Origin: Hymenobacter daecheongensis DSM 21074 | Lineage (GTDB): Bacteria > Bacteroidota > Bacteroidia > Cytophagales > Hymenobacteraceae | Length of the DNA stretch: 64,000 bases | Direction: 5' to 3' | NCBI RefSeq assembly: GCF_900141805.1 | Contig: NZ_FQYN01000007.1 | Location: 186,001-250,000 of the forward strand | Program-made: the position numbers and the translations under genes | Shown: in pieces, positions 48,581 to 57,911 of the stretch | How positions within the stretch are numbered: the first letter of the stretch is position 1 | Layout of the letters: each line of letters begins with the position of its first letter | The notes under the pieces: model-generated | Told to the model about the DNA's origin: nothing | What the model saw: only the letters and a program-made list of their open reading frames with translations | Database searches by the model: none

Positions 48581-49762
48581 TCAGGCCTTGCCCAGCGCCC
48601 GCAGCCAGAGTCGTCGCATGAAGCCGGGGTGGCGGGTTTCGGGCTTCTTGGTCGAGTCTTCGCCCTCGGCCGTGTCGCCGAGCAGGAAGCCCCAGGGCTC
48701 GGTGGTTTTGCTGGCATCGAGCACCACCTTGAGCACGGCCACCAGCGGAATACTCAGAATCATGCCCGGCGTGCCCCACAGCTCGGCTCCCAACACCAGG
48801 GCCATAATGGCGGCCATCGGGTTGATACTCACCTGCGAGCCCGTAATCATGGGCGTAATGAAGTTGCCTTCCAGAAACTGCACGAACATGAACACGCCCA
48901 CCACCGCCGCCGCCCGCAACGGGGAGCCGGTTTCGACCAGCGTAATAATGGCCGGCACCAATGCCCCGATCATAATGCCGATATAAGGAATGACGGCCAG
49001 CACCGAGGCGAAAATGGCGAAGAACACCGCAAATTTCACTCCCAGCGCCAGCAGCCCGATGGCATTGAGCACTGCCACAATCACAATCACCTTCAGCAAA
49101 CCCGAAATGTAGGCCTGCACCACAGTCTGGATGCTGTCCACGGTGTGCAGCACGCTGGTGCGCTTGTCGGGGCTCACGAAGCGGAACATGAACTGGCGCA
49201 GATGGTCGCGGTAGAGCAGCAGACAGAAGATGTAGATGGGCACCTGAATCAGGTTGCTGATGACGGCCGTGGTGGTGTTCAGGGTGGTGCCCAGGTAGGT
49301 GCTGCCCGATTTTTTCAGCGACTTAATGGTGCTGTCCTTCAATTCCTCCTCGCTCATGGGGTCGATGCCGAAATGGCTGGCCGCCCATTCCTGGCCGTCG
49401 TGGAAAAACTGGAGCAGCTTGTCCTGCAGCTTAGGCAGCTCGTTCTTGAATTGGCCCAGCTGCGAGCCGAACCCGTAAATAATGCCCGCGAAAAGCCCTA
49501 CCAGCAGCAGCAAACACAGAATGATGGCCCACACCCGGCCCAGTCCGCGCCGCTCAAACCAGCGGCACACCGGCAGCAGCAGCAGCGCAAACAGCGCCGA
49601 AAACAGCAGCGGCAGCAGCACATCGTCGAGCTTGTGCAGCACAAACACCAGCAGCGACAGGCCCACGAGCAGGAACGTGTAGTGAATCACCGGTGACTGC
49701 CGCACCTCGGCCGGGGGCGTGGAGTGGTGCGGCAGGTTGATGGGGTTCGGTCTGGGGAGCAT
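48581..49762 (-). CDS. AI-2E family transporter (PerM-like)
   Basis: 393 residues, with about eight membrane helices (VIHYTFLLVGLSLLVFVLHK, VLLPLLFSALFALLLLPVCR, VWAIILCLLLLVGLFAGIIY, IPVAVLKVVLD near the end). The family is known for AI-2 export in E. coli (TqsA) and for PerM permeases, but most members have no tested substrate. A conserved GLLKVIVIVAVLNAIGLLAL, then GVFMFVQFLEGNFITPMITG and GAELWGTPGMILSIPLVAVL region fixes it. No luxS is visible here, so quorum signalling should not be assumed. Monocistronic. Family secure. Confidence 0.93.
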   Translation of the reverse strand: MLPRPNPINLPHHSTPPAEVRQSPVIHYTFLLVGLSLLVFVLHKLDDVLLPLLFSALFALLLLPVCRWFERRGLGRVWAIILCLLLLVGLFAGIIYGFGSQLGQFKNELPKLQDKLLQFFHDGQEWAASHFGIDPMSEEELKDSTIKSLKKSGSTYLGTTLNTTTAVISNLIQVPIYIFCLLLYRDHLRQFMFRFVSPDKRTSVLHTVDSIQTVVQAYISGLLKVIVIVAVLNAIGLLALGVKFAVFFAIFASVLAVIPYIGIMIGALVPAIITLVETGSPLRAAAVVGVFMFVQFLEGNFITPMITGSQVSINPMAAIMALVLGAELWGTPGMILSIPLVAVLKVVLDASKTTEPWGFLLGDTAEGEDSTKKPETRHPGFMRRLWLRALGKA

Positions 49763-49814
49763 AGGCTAAGAAATTTGGGAAAACGAGAGGAGGGGAGAAG
49801 CGCGGGAAAGCGCG

Positions 49815-49822
49815 TATATTTG
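49815..49822 (+). promoter_or_regulatory. Possible topoisomerase IV B promoter -7 box TATATTTG
   Basis: Exact TAnnTTTG, 176 bases upstream of the ATG at 49999; the leader is long, so another promoter may be nearer. Confidence 0.35.
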
Positions 49823-49998
49823 GTGGTGCGCCGGGAACGAAGCTTTTTTGCGCCTGGTTTTGCTAATTACATTCGCCAGGCGCGGGTGGCTGCCCGCAAG
49901 GGCCGCGCCGTCCGTCCATCATGCCCCGCCTTACGAACGAAGCCGGGAAATGGCCGATTTTCTGCGTTATTTTACCTCAAATTTAGCTTCCGCTTTCC

Positions 49999-51915
<1,917 letters not shown>

Positions 51916-52311
51916 GGCTCTTGCCCGTTGGCGGTATTCCTACGGTACCCCCGCAGCGCCCCGGTCCGCCAGTATTAGGGGCGCTGTGGTAGTAGGTAGC
52001 CGTGGAGGCCGGGCCTAATCGGGGGATCTGTTCTGGTGAAAAATATTCCGGTTCCTTGCTTGCTTCCTGGGCTTAGTATCACGCAAAAATTCCTTGTCAT
52101 AAGTTGGCAGGGGATTTTTGCGTGGTACTAAGCCCGGGAAGCAAGCCTGCTTTTGGGGTGAGCTGACAGAAGCGGGGTTTTGTCTTAATAAGCTAGCAGA
52201 ATTATCCGATTATATTAGCCCCTGGTACCGACGGCCCAAGGGTCCGCCGTCCGCCTCTTTGCTACCGGAGTACTGTTTTACTAGTTGTTGACCTAATTGC
52301 TTTTTCCATCT
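51916..52311. other. Gap of 396 bp
   Basis: Contains a short stem-loop (CAGCGCCCC 51954-51962 with GGGGCGCTG 51978-51986) just after parE and a long palindrome at 52058-52146. The part 52150-52311 is AT-richer and probably holds the promoter of the T9SS gene. Confidence 0.75.
52058..52146. repeat. Palindromic element after parE
   Basis: GCTTGCTTCCTGGGCTTAGT with ATCACGCAAAAATTCC on the left; GGGATTTTTGCGTGGTACT with AAGCCCGGGAAGCAAGC on the right, with a few mismatches. The loop is about 15 bases. Confidence 0.88.
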
Positions 52312-54879
52312 ATGCCACACGCCTACGCAACTACTACCTGGCGGCAACGGAGCCAGCAGGCTCGCTCGCTTTTTCTCCTTCTGCTGGCCCTTGTGCTGGC
52401 CTTGCCCCAACTGGGGCGGGCCCAGGCACCTGCTATCAGCACGGCCCTTAATGCCGATGGCACCCTGCGCGACGGCGCTCAGGGCTCCTTTGATGCCAAA
52501 GGCTACCAGCTCAGCTACGGTCAGAACGGCCAGCCCATATTGCGCCCCGGCGCTGCGAATTCGGAGTGGAGCCCCGTAGGTGGTGCCGCCCCGGGCCAGC
52601 AAAACGGTGCGATTAGCTTTGTTGATGCCGTAGCCGTGAATGGCAGCACGATATACGTGGGCGGCCGGTTCACCACCGTTGGCGGCGTGCCGGCCAACTA
52701 CGTAGCTCAGTGGGACGGAACGCAGTGGAGCGGCCTGGCCAATGGCGTGGGGGGCGTGGTAACCGCCCTGGCCGTGAGCGGCAACATCCTCTACGCGGGA
52801 GGCTACTTTACCTCCGCCGGCAACGTGCCGGCCAACTACGTAGCCCAGTGGGATGGTACGCAGTGGAGTAGTCTGGGTGCTGGGGCCGCCAACGGCGTCA
52901 ATAGCAACGTCTTCGCCCTGACTGCCAGCGGGGGCACGCTCTACGTGGGCGGGCAGTTTACCTCGGCTGGCGGTAGTACAGCCAACCGCGTGGCCAAGTG
53001 GAATGGCAGCACGTGGAGCAGCCTGGGCACGGGCCCGGCCAATGGAGTGGGGGGTATCGTCCAAGCTATTGCTGTGAGCAGTACCTCGCTCTACGTGGGC
53101 GGGCAGTTTACCTCGGCTGGCGGTAGTACAGCCAACCGCGTGGCCAAGTGGGACGGCACCAATTGGAGCAGCCTGGGTACGGGCCCGGCCAACGGCGTCA
53201 GTGATTGGGTTCATGCCCTGGCCGTGGACGGCAACACGGTTTACGTCGGCGGCGACTTTACCAAGGCCGGCGGGGCCGATGCCAGCCGGGTGGCCAAATG
53301 GGACGGCACGCAGTGGAGCAACCTGGGTGGCTACGGCGTCAACGATGGGGTGCGGGCCCTGGCCCTGGCCGGGAACCGACTCTTCGTGGGTGGTTTCTTC
53401 ACCGGCACCGGCGTAGCGGGCACCCAGCAGATTGCGCAGTGGGATGGTACCCAGTGGAGCAGCCTGAACACCGGCACGGCCAGCGCCCTCAATGGGCAAG
53501 TCACTTCCCTGGTCGTCAGCAACAATACGCTGGTAGCCGGGGGCTTGTTCACCACTGCCGGCGGGGCCATGGCCAACTACGTGGCCAAGTGGAACGGCAC
53601 GGCCTGGAGCAGCGTGGGACCCGGTATTCCGAATGGGGTAAACAGCAATGTTACTGCCCTGGCCGTGAGCGGTTCGAACGTGTACGTGGCCGGCAACTTC
53701 ACCCTGGCCGCTGGAGTCGTGGCCAACCGGGTAGCTAAGTGGGACGGCACTAGCTGGAGCAGCCTGGGCTCCGGCCTGAACTTGGGCGTCACTTCCTTGG
53801 CTGTGAGTGGTAATACCCTATATGCGGGCGGCTACTTTACCTCGGCAGGCGGTAGTACAGCCAACAGGGTGGCCAAGTGGGATGGCACCAGCTGGAGCAG
53901 CCTGGGCACGGGCCCGGCCAACGGCGTCGGCGGCTCGGTGTCCTCGCTGGCCCTGAGTGGCAGTACGCTCTACGTGGGCGGCCAGTTCGAGACGGCCGGC
54001 GGCCAAAACACTGCCTACTTAGCCAAATGGAATGGTACGCAGTGGAGCAGCGTGGGCAGTGGCATTGATGGGGTGGTAAGGGCCCTGGCCGTTAATGGCA
54101 CCGCTCTGTACGTGGGTGGCGACTTTACCAGGGCCGGTGGCCAGCCCGCCAGCCGAGTGGCCAAGTGGGACGGCACCAGCTGGAGCAGCCTGGGTACGGG
54201 CATTAGCGGTGTTGTGAATGCCCTGGCCGCCAGCGGCACGGGGGTGTACGTTGGTGGTTTCTTTACCACGGTTGGGACGTTGCCGGCGGCCAATGTGGCG
54301 CACTGGGACGGTACGCAGTGGAGTAGTCTGAGCACGGGCACCAGCGGCGGTAGCCTGGGTTCCGGGCCTGTATTTTCTTTGGCCGTAAGCGGCTCCAGCC
54401 TCTATGTGGGCGGCGACTTTGCCTCGGCGGGTGGCATCACGGCCAACAGGGTGGCCAAGTGGGACGGCACCAGCTGGAGCAGCCTGGGTACCGGCGCCAC
54501 CAACGGCACCAGCTATAAGGTTTCGGCTCTGGCCAGCAGCGGCAATACGGTGTACGCGGGCGGAGAATTCACCAGGGCCGGCGGAGTTGCCGCCAGCTAT
54601 ATAGCCAGCTACGTGCCGGCAGCTGTTCCCTTGGCCGTGGGCCGGCTCGCTCCCGTAGCCACGCTGTCCCTCTACCCCAACCCCGCCCGCACTGCCGCCA
54701 CTCTGGTCGGTACCCCGCCCCGGGCGCTGGTGCAGGTGCTCGACGGGCTGGGCCGCCCGGTGCTCACCGCCACTGCCGATGCCACGGGCAGGGCCCGGCT
54801 CACGCTGCCGGCCGGCCTGCGGGCCGGCGTCTACCTGGTGCGCAGCGGTGCCCAGACCACCCGCTTGGTCATCCAATAA
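52312..54879 (+). CDS. Secreted beta-propeller repeat protein with T9SS sorting domain
   Basis: 855 residues from ATG 52312 (TTG 52297 adds five residues). Signal: [20 protein letters not shown]. Some sixteen repeats of about 50 residues follow, each with YVGGxFTxAGGxxANRVAKW DGTxWSSLG in its core; the pattern resembles kelch/beta-propeller blades. The final 75 residues ([51 protein letters not shown]) are a type A T9SS sorting domain. Two adjacent repeats contain a 65-bp exact DNA repeat 150 bp apart (52937-53001 and 53087-53151), so length may vary by recombination. The role is unknown, probably binding at the cell surface. Terminated by a hairpin at 54907-54946. Confidence 0.92.
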   Translation: MPHAYATTTWRQRSQQARSLFLLLLALVLALPQLGRAQAPAISTALNADGTLRDGAQGSFDAKGYQLSYGQNGQPILRPGAANSEWSPVGGAAPGQQNGAISFVDAVAVNGSTIYVGGRFTTVGGVPANYVAQWDGTQWSGLANGVGGVVTALAVSGNILYAGGYFTSAGNVPANYVAQWDGTQWSSLGAGAANGVNSNVFALTASGGTLYVGGQFTSAGGSTANRVAKWNGSTWSSLGTGPANGVGGIVQAIAVSSTSLYVGGQFTSAGGSTANRVAKWDGTNWSSLGTGPANGVSDWVHALAVDGNTVYVGGDFTKAGGADASRVAKWDGTQWSNLGGYGVNDGVRALALAGNRLFVGGFFTGTGVAGTQQIAQWDGTQWSSLNTGTASALNGQVTSLVVSNNTLVAGGLFTTAGGAMANYVAKWNGTAWSSVGPGIPNGVNSNVTALAVSGSNVYVAGNFTLAAGVVANRVAKWDGTSWSSLGSGLNLGVTSLAVSGNTLYAGGYFTSAGGSTANRVAKWDGTSWSSLGTGPANGVGGSVSSLALSGSTLYVGGQFETAGGQNTAYLAKWNGTQWSSVGSGIDGVVRALAVNGTALYVGGDFTRAGGQPASRVAKWDGTSWSSLGTGISGVVNALAASGTGVYVGGFFTTVGTLPAANVAHWDGTQWSSLSTGTSGGSLGSGPVFSLAVSGSSLYVGGDFASAGGITANRVAKWDGTSWSSLGTGATNGTSYKVSALASSGNTVYAGGEFTRAGGVAASYIASYVPAAVPLAVGRLAPVATLSLYPNPARTAATLVGTPPRALVQVLDGLGRPVLTATADATGRARLTLPAGLRAGVYLVRSGAQTTRLVIQ

Positions 54880-54906
54880 GGGGCACCTTTCCTCTTTATT
54901 TCCGGC

Positions 54907-54946
54907 AAAAAACGCCCCACCCGGCTCCGGCCAGGTGGGGCGTTTT
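54907..54946. terminator. Hairpin terminator
   Basis: AACGCCCCACC (54911-54921) with GGTGGGGCGTT (from 54934), A-run before and T-run after; between converging genes. Confidence 0.9.
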
Positions 54947-54978
54947 AGGTTCAGCGGCGCACCGGCGGCGGTTTTTTT

Positions 54979-55683
54979 TTAGGCCGCGGCGGCCGGCTTG
55001 GTCGGCGCCGGGGCGACCGGGGCCGGCGGCGGGGTGTCATACAGCACGTAGTCCTGGTACTTGCTCACGTCAGTTTGCACGAAGGCGGTTTTGCCGGCCT
55101 CGCAGAGCGCCGCCAGCTCATCATACAGCGCGTTGCCGGCGGTCAGGCGCTGCTGGGTGGCGCCCGCCGCCCCCGATTCGGCGTCGTGCTGCTCGCCCAC
55201 GGTGGCGAGCAGGGCCGCGTTCTGGGTTTCGAGCAGGGTGAGGTCGGCGGCGGTGAGGCCCTTGGGGGCGTAGGTGGGCAGGTTGGCCCGGCCCACGCGC
55301 ACGGCCCGCACCAGGCCCAAGTACAGGTCGCCTTCCGAAGCCGAGTTCAGGCCGCTGGTGCCGAAAGCCTTGTACTGGGGCGTGCGGTCGTTGTGCAGCA
55401 GGCCCACCATCCCCATAATGTGCTGCATAGTGCCCAGGGCCGCGAGGCGGGCGGCGTCTTTGGCCTGGGTGGCCGTGGCGGCCTGCTGCACGCCTTCAGT
55501 TTCGGTGGGCAGGGCCACGAAGGCGGCCGTCAGGGCCTGCAGGCCGTCGAGGCGGGCCGGCGTCACGCCGTAGGTGGTTAGCGCGGCCACGTCGCGGCGC
55601 AGGTAGCCCAGCTTTTCGGTGGCCGTGGTCACCAGCGCGGCCTGCGACATCTTAAAGTGCGACTCTTCGGGTTTTTTCTTCAT
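54979..55683 (-). CDS. Hypothetical helical protein (234 aa)
   Basis: 234 residues from ATG 55681-55683. It opens MKKKPEESHFKMSQAALVTT and forms long helices: EKLGYLRRDVAALTTYGVTP, LDGLQALTAAFVALPTETEG, QKDAARLAALG-like and GATQQRLTAGNALYDELAAL. A few hydrophobic stretches (LGTMQHIMGMVGLLHNDRTP) are not long enough for membrane helices. The last 20 residues are Pro/Ala-rich. I recognise no family. The frame continues upstream to 56151 but only through a degenerate 21-bp repeat, so I reject the longer start. No close neighbour shares its function. Function unknown. Confidence 0.72.
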   Translation of the reverse strand: MKKKPEESHFKMSQAALVTTATEKLGYLRRDVAALTTYGVTPARLDGLQALTAAFVALPTETEGVQQAATATQAKDAARLAALGTMQHIMGMVGLLHNDRTPQYKAFGTSGLNSASEGDLYLGLVRAVRVGRANLPTYAPKGLTAADLTLLETQNAALLATVGEQHDAESGAAGATQQRLTAGNALYDELAALCEAGKTAFVQTDVSKYQDYVLYDTPPPAPVAPAPTKPAAAA

Positions 55684-55897
55684 GCTTGCTAATGAATTGG
55701 AAAGAGGATGAAATGGAAACGGATAGCCGGCTAACTCCGGGGCGTTTGCTACCGCCGGCCGGGGAAGCTGCATAATTATTTCAGCATATCCAACTGCGGC
55801 CGGCCCCAAGCGGGTAGGGGCCGCGCCCGGCCCCTGGCGAGCCTGCCCGCCGGCCTGGCCCGCCCCGCCTCGGGGCCGGCAAACGCCACCCCGCCCG

Positions 55898-55981
55898 GTA
55901 GCAGGCCCACCCGCCCCGGTAGGCGCCCCGCCAAGAAGTGTAGGAGCCCACGCGCGGCCGGTAGGAACCTCAGCGCGTGCA
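55898..55981. repeat. Degenerate 21-bp tandem repeat
   Basis: Four units with GTAGCAGGC, GTAGGCGCC, GTAGGAGCC and GTAGGAACC at 55898, 55919, 55940 and 55961. Same period as the 40524-40725 array but different sequence. Confidence 0.65.
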
Positions 55982-56080
55982 TTTGGCAGGGCCGGAAAGG
56001 CCCCTGGGGGCGGGTAGGAGGGGTTTTGGCGAAAACCGGAGGGCCGCGGCCCCAGCGGGCGGGCACTCAAGTTGAACCAG

Positions 56081-56088
56081 TATCTTTG
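56081..56088 (+). promoter_or_regulatory. ATPase cassette promoter -7 box TATCTTTG
   Basis: Exact TAnnTTTG; the ATG at 56105 is 16 bases downstream. It lies inside the longer frame that opens at TTG 56072, so the shorter start is correct. Confidence 0.65.
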
Positions 56089-56104
56089 GGCACTAGCCTC
56101 CGCC

Positions 56105-57295
56105 ATGCAAAACGACATCAAAACCCTGCGCATCCAGAATTTTAAGTCCATTAAGGACGTGACGATGACGCCCCGCCGCGTGAACCTGATTATCGGGATG
56201 CCGAACGTGGGGAAGAGTAATATTCTGGAGGCGATGAGTTTGTTGGGAGCTGGTCTTTATGACAAGAAAAAATTTATGGATGATGTACTTCGTTATGAGG
56301 TAATTCAAAATCTGTTTTATGACAATGATACTAGTCAACCTGTGATAGTTAATGCATCGACATGTATGGCAATTATAAAAGCAAATGATATATACAGTGA
56401 AAATTATAGAAGTGTGCATATATCCAAAGATTTATTAAATAGAGTTCAGTCTATTGTAGATGTAGAGTATTCGAAAAAAAATCCCGGATTTATGATTCCT
56501 GTAGAAGATGATATTACGCTTATTAATATCATCATTGATCAGGAGAGGTATATATCAGAAATTATAAAGGAGGATAGTATGGAAGGTGGTAAGTCTTTTG
56601 TTAAAACTTTGAATATTTATTCAAATGGTGATTCAAGTCAAGTGGGAAATTTTTATTATACGAATGTTAATATGATGCCAAAGAGTTATAACTATATACG
56701 TGGAGAGTCTCATGATAGTAGATATCAATTTAATTTTTTGAGGCCACCGCATGGATCTAATTTATCAAATGTTGTTCAACGCAACCAAAAATTACGTAAA
56801 GAAGTATCATCCTTATTCAAAGTATATGGCTTAAACCTCGTTCTCCGTGTAAGTGAACGCAAGTTTGAAATACAGAAACAAGTGGACGATCTTGTTTACA
56901 ATTACCCCTATTCCAGCATCGCTGATACCCTCCAACGCATCATCTTCTACTTCGCCGCCATTGAAAGTAACGACGACTCTGTAATCCTGCTAGAAGAGCC
57001 GGAGGCGCACTCGTACCCAATGTATGTGTCGATGCTTGGGAAGCGGATGGTGGAGAGCCGCAACAACCAATTTTTTGTGGCTACGCACAGCCCATACCTA
57101 ATAACAGAAGTATTGGAGCAGATGCTGCCCGATGAGGAGCAGGCGAAGGAGTTGGCCATTTTCGTGGCCTATTATGAGGACTACCAGACCAAAGTGAAGC
57201 AGCTCAGCGACGAGGAAGTGCGGGCCATCCGGGGCGACTCGGTGGACGTGTTCTACAACATGGCCCGCTACATTCCGCGCCCCGCCAATGGCTGA
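56105..57295 (+). CDS. OLD/AAA15-like ATPase of a putative defence cassette
   Basis: 396 residues from ATG 56105. An ABC-type ATPase of the RecF/SMC-like OLD family. Walker A is GMPNVGKS (residues 31-38) after FKSIKDVTM. The Walker B-D region is SVILLEEPEAHSYPMYVSML (E297-E298-P299), with the H-loop FVATHSPYL (His 328). There is no Toprim domain in this chain; the next gene, overlapping by eight bases, may supply it. The middle of the gene is about 30% GC (hand count 56281-56820) while both ends are high GC, so the dimerisation or specificity domain appears to be a foreign replacement. Systems of this layout (ATPase plus Toprim protein, such as PARIS) act against phages. I infer defence but did not verify it. 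Confidence 0.85.
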   Translation: MQNDIKTLRIQNFKSIKDVTMTPRRVNLIIGMPNVGKSNILEAMSLLGAGLYDKKKFMDDVLRYEVIQNLFYDNDTSQPVIVNASTCMAIIKANDIYSENYRSVHISKDLLNRVQSIVDVEYSKKNPGFMIPVEDDITLINIIIDQERYISEIIKEDSMEGGKSFVKTLNIYSNGDSSQVGNFYYTNVNMMPKSYNYIRGESHDSRYQFNFLRPPHGSNLSNVVQRNQKLRKEVSSLFKVYGLNLVLRVSERKFEIQKQVDDLVYNYPYSSIADTLQRIIFYFAAIESNDDSVILLEEPEAHSYPMYVSMLGKRMVESRNNQFFVATHSPYLITEVLEQMLPDEEQAKELAIFVAYYEDYQTKVKQLSDEEVRAIRGDSVDVFYNMARYIPRPANG

Positions 57296-57848
57296 GTACG
57301 CGCTGTTTGTGCCCGAGTGCAACGTGGATACTGCCCTGACGCTGTCATTGGTGGCGTATCGCTATACTTTTGTGAGCCACCGGCAGGGCATCGGGCAGGT
57401 GGCCCGCGTGCTGAAGGAGCAGGGCCCCGCCTCCCAGGCCGGGCGCGTGGTGGTGGGCATGGTCGATAGGGACAAGAAGTTTGCCCAGGCCCCCGAACTG
57501 GCCAAGTTCCGGCCCCTGGCCCGGCCGCGGCGGGGGCAGGAGGAGTTTCATGAGATTCTGCAGCACCCAGAGCTGCCCAACGAGTACCTCATCGTGCTGA
57601 ACCCGGCCTGCGACACCTGGCTGTTTCGAGCCGCCGCTGCCGCCGGCCTCGACTTGGCCGCCCTGGGCCTGCCCGCCGCGCTGCCCGCCTTTATTGATTT
57701 CTGCAAGCAGGAAAATGTGGAGGAGCACAAGCTTATGCGGCTGCTGCTACACGAGATTCAGCGGGCCCAGCCCATTGCCTACCGCGACCTAGCCGACTTT
57801 GTGGCCCAGGTGATGAACTTGAGCCCGGCGCAGCAGCGGCTAACTTGA
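57288..57848 (+). CDS. Toprim-like partner of the OLD-like ATPase
   Basis: 186 residues. The ATG lies within the stop of the ATPase gene (ATGGCTGA), so translation is coupled. Near the start, LFVPECNVDTAL has an acidic residue at the place of the Toprim Glu (E10, with D14 close by). Strand-like VVVGMVDRDKKF then has D60 and D62 in the DxD pattern of the Toprim fold, the nuclease/primase-like domain of OLD and of PARIS AriB. The rest is helical (EEFHEILQHPELPNEYLIVL, DLADFVAQVMNLSPAQQ). I did not run a structure search. High GC, like the ends of the ATPase gene. Role inferred as effector of the cassette; family unnamed. Confidence 0.7.
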   Translation: MAEYALFVPECNVDTALTLSLVAYRYTFVSHRQGIGQVARVLKEQGPASQAGRVVVGMVDRDKKFAQAPELAKFRPLARPRRGQEEFHEILQHPELPNEYLIVLNPACDTWLFRAAAAAGLDLAALGLPAALPAFIDFCKQENVEEHKLMRLLLHEIQRAQPIAYRDLADFVAQVMNLSPAQQRLT

Positions 57849-57856
57849 CCGAGCTA

Positions 57857-57878
57857 GCCGCTGATCCTAATCAGCGGC
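57857..57878 (+). terminator. Stem-loop after the ATPase cassette
   Basis: GCCGCTGAT (57857-57865) pairs perfectly with ATCAGCGGC (57870-57878), loop CCTA. No T-run, so a possible attenuating hairpin before the histidine kinase gene. Confidence 0.45.
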
Positions 57879-57885
57879 CCAGCCG

Positions 57886-57893
57886 TATCTTGC
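57886..57893 (+). promoter_or_regulatory. Probable histidine kinase -7 box TATCTTGC
   Basis: One change from TAnnTTTG, 18 bases before the ATG at 57912. Confidence 0.45.
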
Positions 57894-57911
57894 CCGGCCT
57901 ACTACCGCCTT

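Larger units (their letters stand above)
55684..56104. other. GC-rich gap of 421 bp with degenerate 21-bp repeats
   Basis: Very GC-rich. Contains GTAGGxxCC words at 55898, 55919, 55940 and 55961, exactly 21 bases apart. No credible gene; the translated frame on minus shows heptapeptide periodicity. A perfect -7 box at 56081-56088 sits at the right end. Confidence 0.7.
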
